A program made the translations under genes and the position numbers. A DNA stretch of 64,000 nucleotides from Hypoxylon rubiginosum (taxonomy: Eukaryota > Ascomycota > Sordariomycetes > Xylariales > Hypoxylaceae), in the NCBI GenBank assembly GCA_902806565.1, contig CADCXA010000035.1:1-64000 (forward strand), in the 5' to 3' direction. Under the pieces are notes generated by a model. The model saw only the letters and a list, made by a program, of their open reading frames with translations, was not told where the DNA came from and did no database searches. Below are positions 63,375 to 64,000 of the stretch, piece by piece; the first letter of the stretch is position 1; the number at the start of each line of letters is the position of its first letter.

Positions 63375-64000
63375 ATGGCATCTGACGAAGAGCAAGCTGC
63401 ATTCATCGAGGCTCTTCTCGAAGGTCCCTCGATGGAGCCGCCAGCTGGAGTTGACCCAAATTTTGATGATCCCGGTGGTAATCATACCATAGGGTACGCC
63501 ATTATTATCTTGGGGTCTACGCTTGCAACCATGGCCATTCTCTTGCGGTTGTGCTCCAGGGTCATCCTAAAGAGAATCAAAATTGAAGATGCCTTGTTTA
63601 TTTCAGCATTAGTTTGTCTAAGCGAGAATGACCCGATACTAGGATGAAGTACTGACCTCCCCAATCCCAGGGTCTTTATGCTGGGCACCAATACGTTTTC
63701 TACGAAATGTCAATATTCCCAGGTCTCTGGGTCCATCAATGGAACTTTCAGCTAAAGAACATCTCACACATTTCCTATGTGAGTCCATTATAACATATTA
63801 ATCCAAAAAGGCTAAGGCTAATCGAGAAGAACATTCACATTGGCTCGGTTTTCTATGGCCTCACAATAATGTGTCTCAAAGTTGGTATTCTACTGGACTG
63901 GGTGCGCATATTTTGTCCCGTTGGTACTCGCAATGCCATGCTCTGGATATCCCATGTCATCATATGGGCGAACATAGCATTTTATGGCATTGGGACCATG
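63375..64000 (+). CDS. PTH11/rhodopsin-like membrane protein (3' end outside window)
   Basis: Second member of the fungal rhodopsin-like family in the window, with an intact start. Exons: 63,375-63,611; 63,671-63,778; 63,830 to the edge, all in phase 0. N-terminus MASDEEQAAFIEALLEGPSM then EPPAGVDPNFDDP, TM1, IKIEDALFISAL; exon 2 GLYAGHQYVFYEM and HQWNFQLKNISHISY; exon 3 IHIGSVFYGLTIMCLKVGIL, DWVRIFCPVGTRN and the following helix. Exon 2 is 108 nt, the same as its counterpart in the gene at 17,957-19,622, and the intron positions match. It lies divergently next to the reductase, so it may share its promoter. Members can be sensors of external cues, but the ligand is unknown. The C-terminal half lies beyond the window. 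Confidence 0.82.

Overview
The window comes from a filamentous ascomycete (Pezizomycotina). The evidence is short spliced genes with GT/AG introns of about 50-140 nt, an extreme AT-rich block of the kind left by repeat-induced point mutation (RIP), a highly reducing polyketide synthase (HR-PKS), and PTH11/rhodopsin-like 7-TM proteins. A Sordariomycete is my best guess; I cannot name a genus.

Layout. (1) 1-17,720: a gene-free block that is almost pure A/T, with very few CpA or TpG dinucleotides. It holds diverged repeats, notably an array of about 141-bp units and a duplicated 141-bp element. (2) 17,957-19,622: a PTH11-like membrane protein gene just inside the boundary, reverse strand. (3) 19,623-30,800: a gene-poor zone of relics: minisatellites, a GC-rich island with an FAD-monooxygenase fragment, a protein kinase with a damaged N-lobe, and a broken alpha/beta-hydrolase of the fungal NLR-effector type. 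(4) 30,817-33,155: an intact F-box/ankyrin gene. (5) 33,156-37,731: an intergenic stretch with a probable 416-bp MITE. (6) 37,732-38,565: a SANT/Myb-like nuclear protein. (7) 40,537-50,268: two tandem forward genes. The first is an RGG-type protein whose C-terminal half carries DXO/Rai1-like PD-(D/E)XK signatures. The second encodes about 2,371 aa and fuses a UPF1/NFX1-type SF1 helicase, a Cys-rich segment, three CbxX/CfxQ-type AAA+ ATPase domains and a coiled coil. (8) 51,622-62,393: a reverse-strand pair, a complete HR-PKS (10 exons, 2,605 aa, KS-AT-DH-MT-ER-KR-ACP) and an intact 3-ketodihydrosphingosine reductase homologue (5 exons, 319 aa). (9) 63,375 to the edge: a second PTH11-like gene, cut by the window end.

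How they may work together. The helicase-AAA+ protein and its RGG/nuclease-like neighbour look like an RNA-directed module (inference). The HR-PKS plus sphingolipid-type ketoreductase recalls the enzyme pairing of sphinganine-analogue pathways (fumonisin, sphingofungin). The expected PLP-dependent 2-oxoamine synthase is not in the window, so either the cluster is split or incomplete, or the reductase is a self-resistance copy. I rebuilt the splice models of the PKS, reductase, helicase-AAA+ and F-box/ankyrin genes by hand; reading phase is conserved across every junction.
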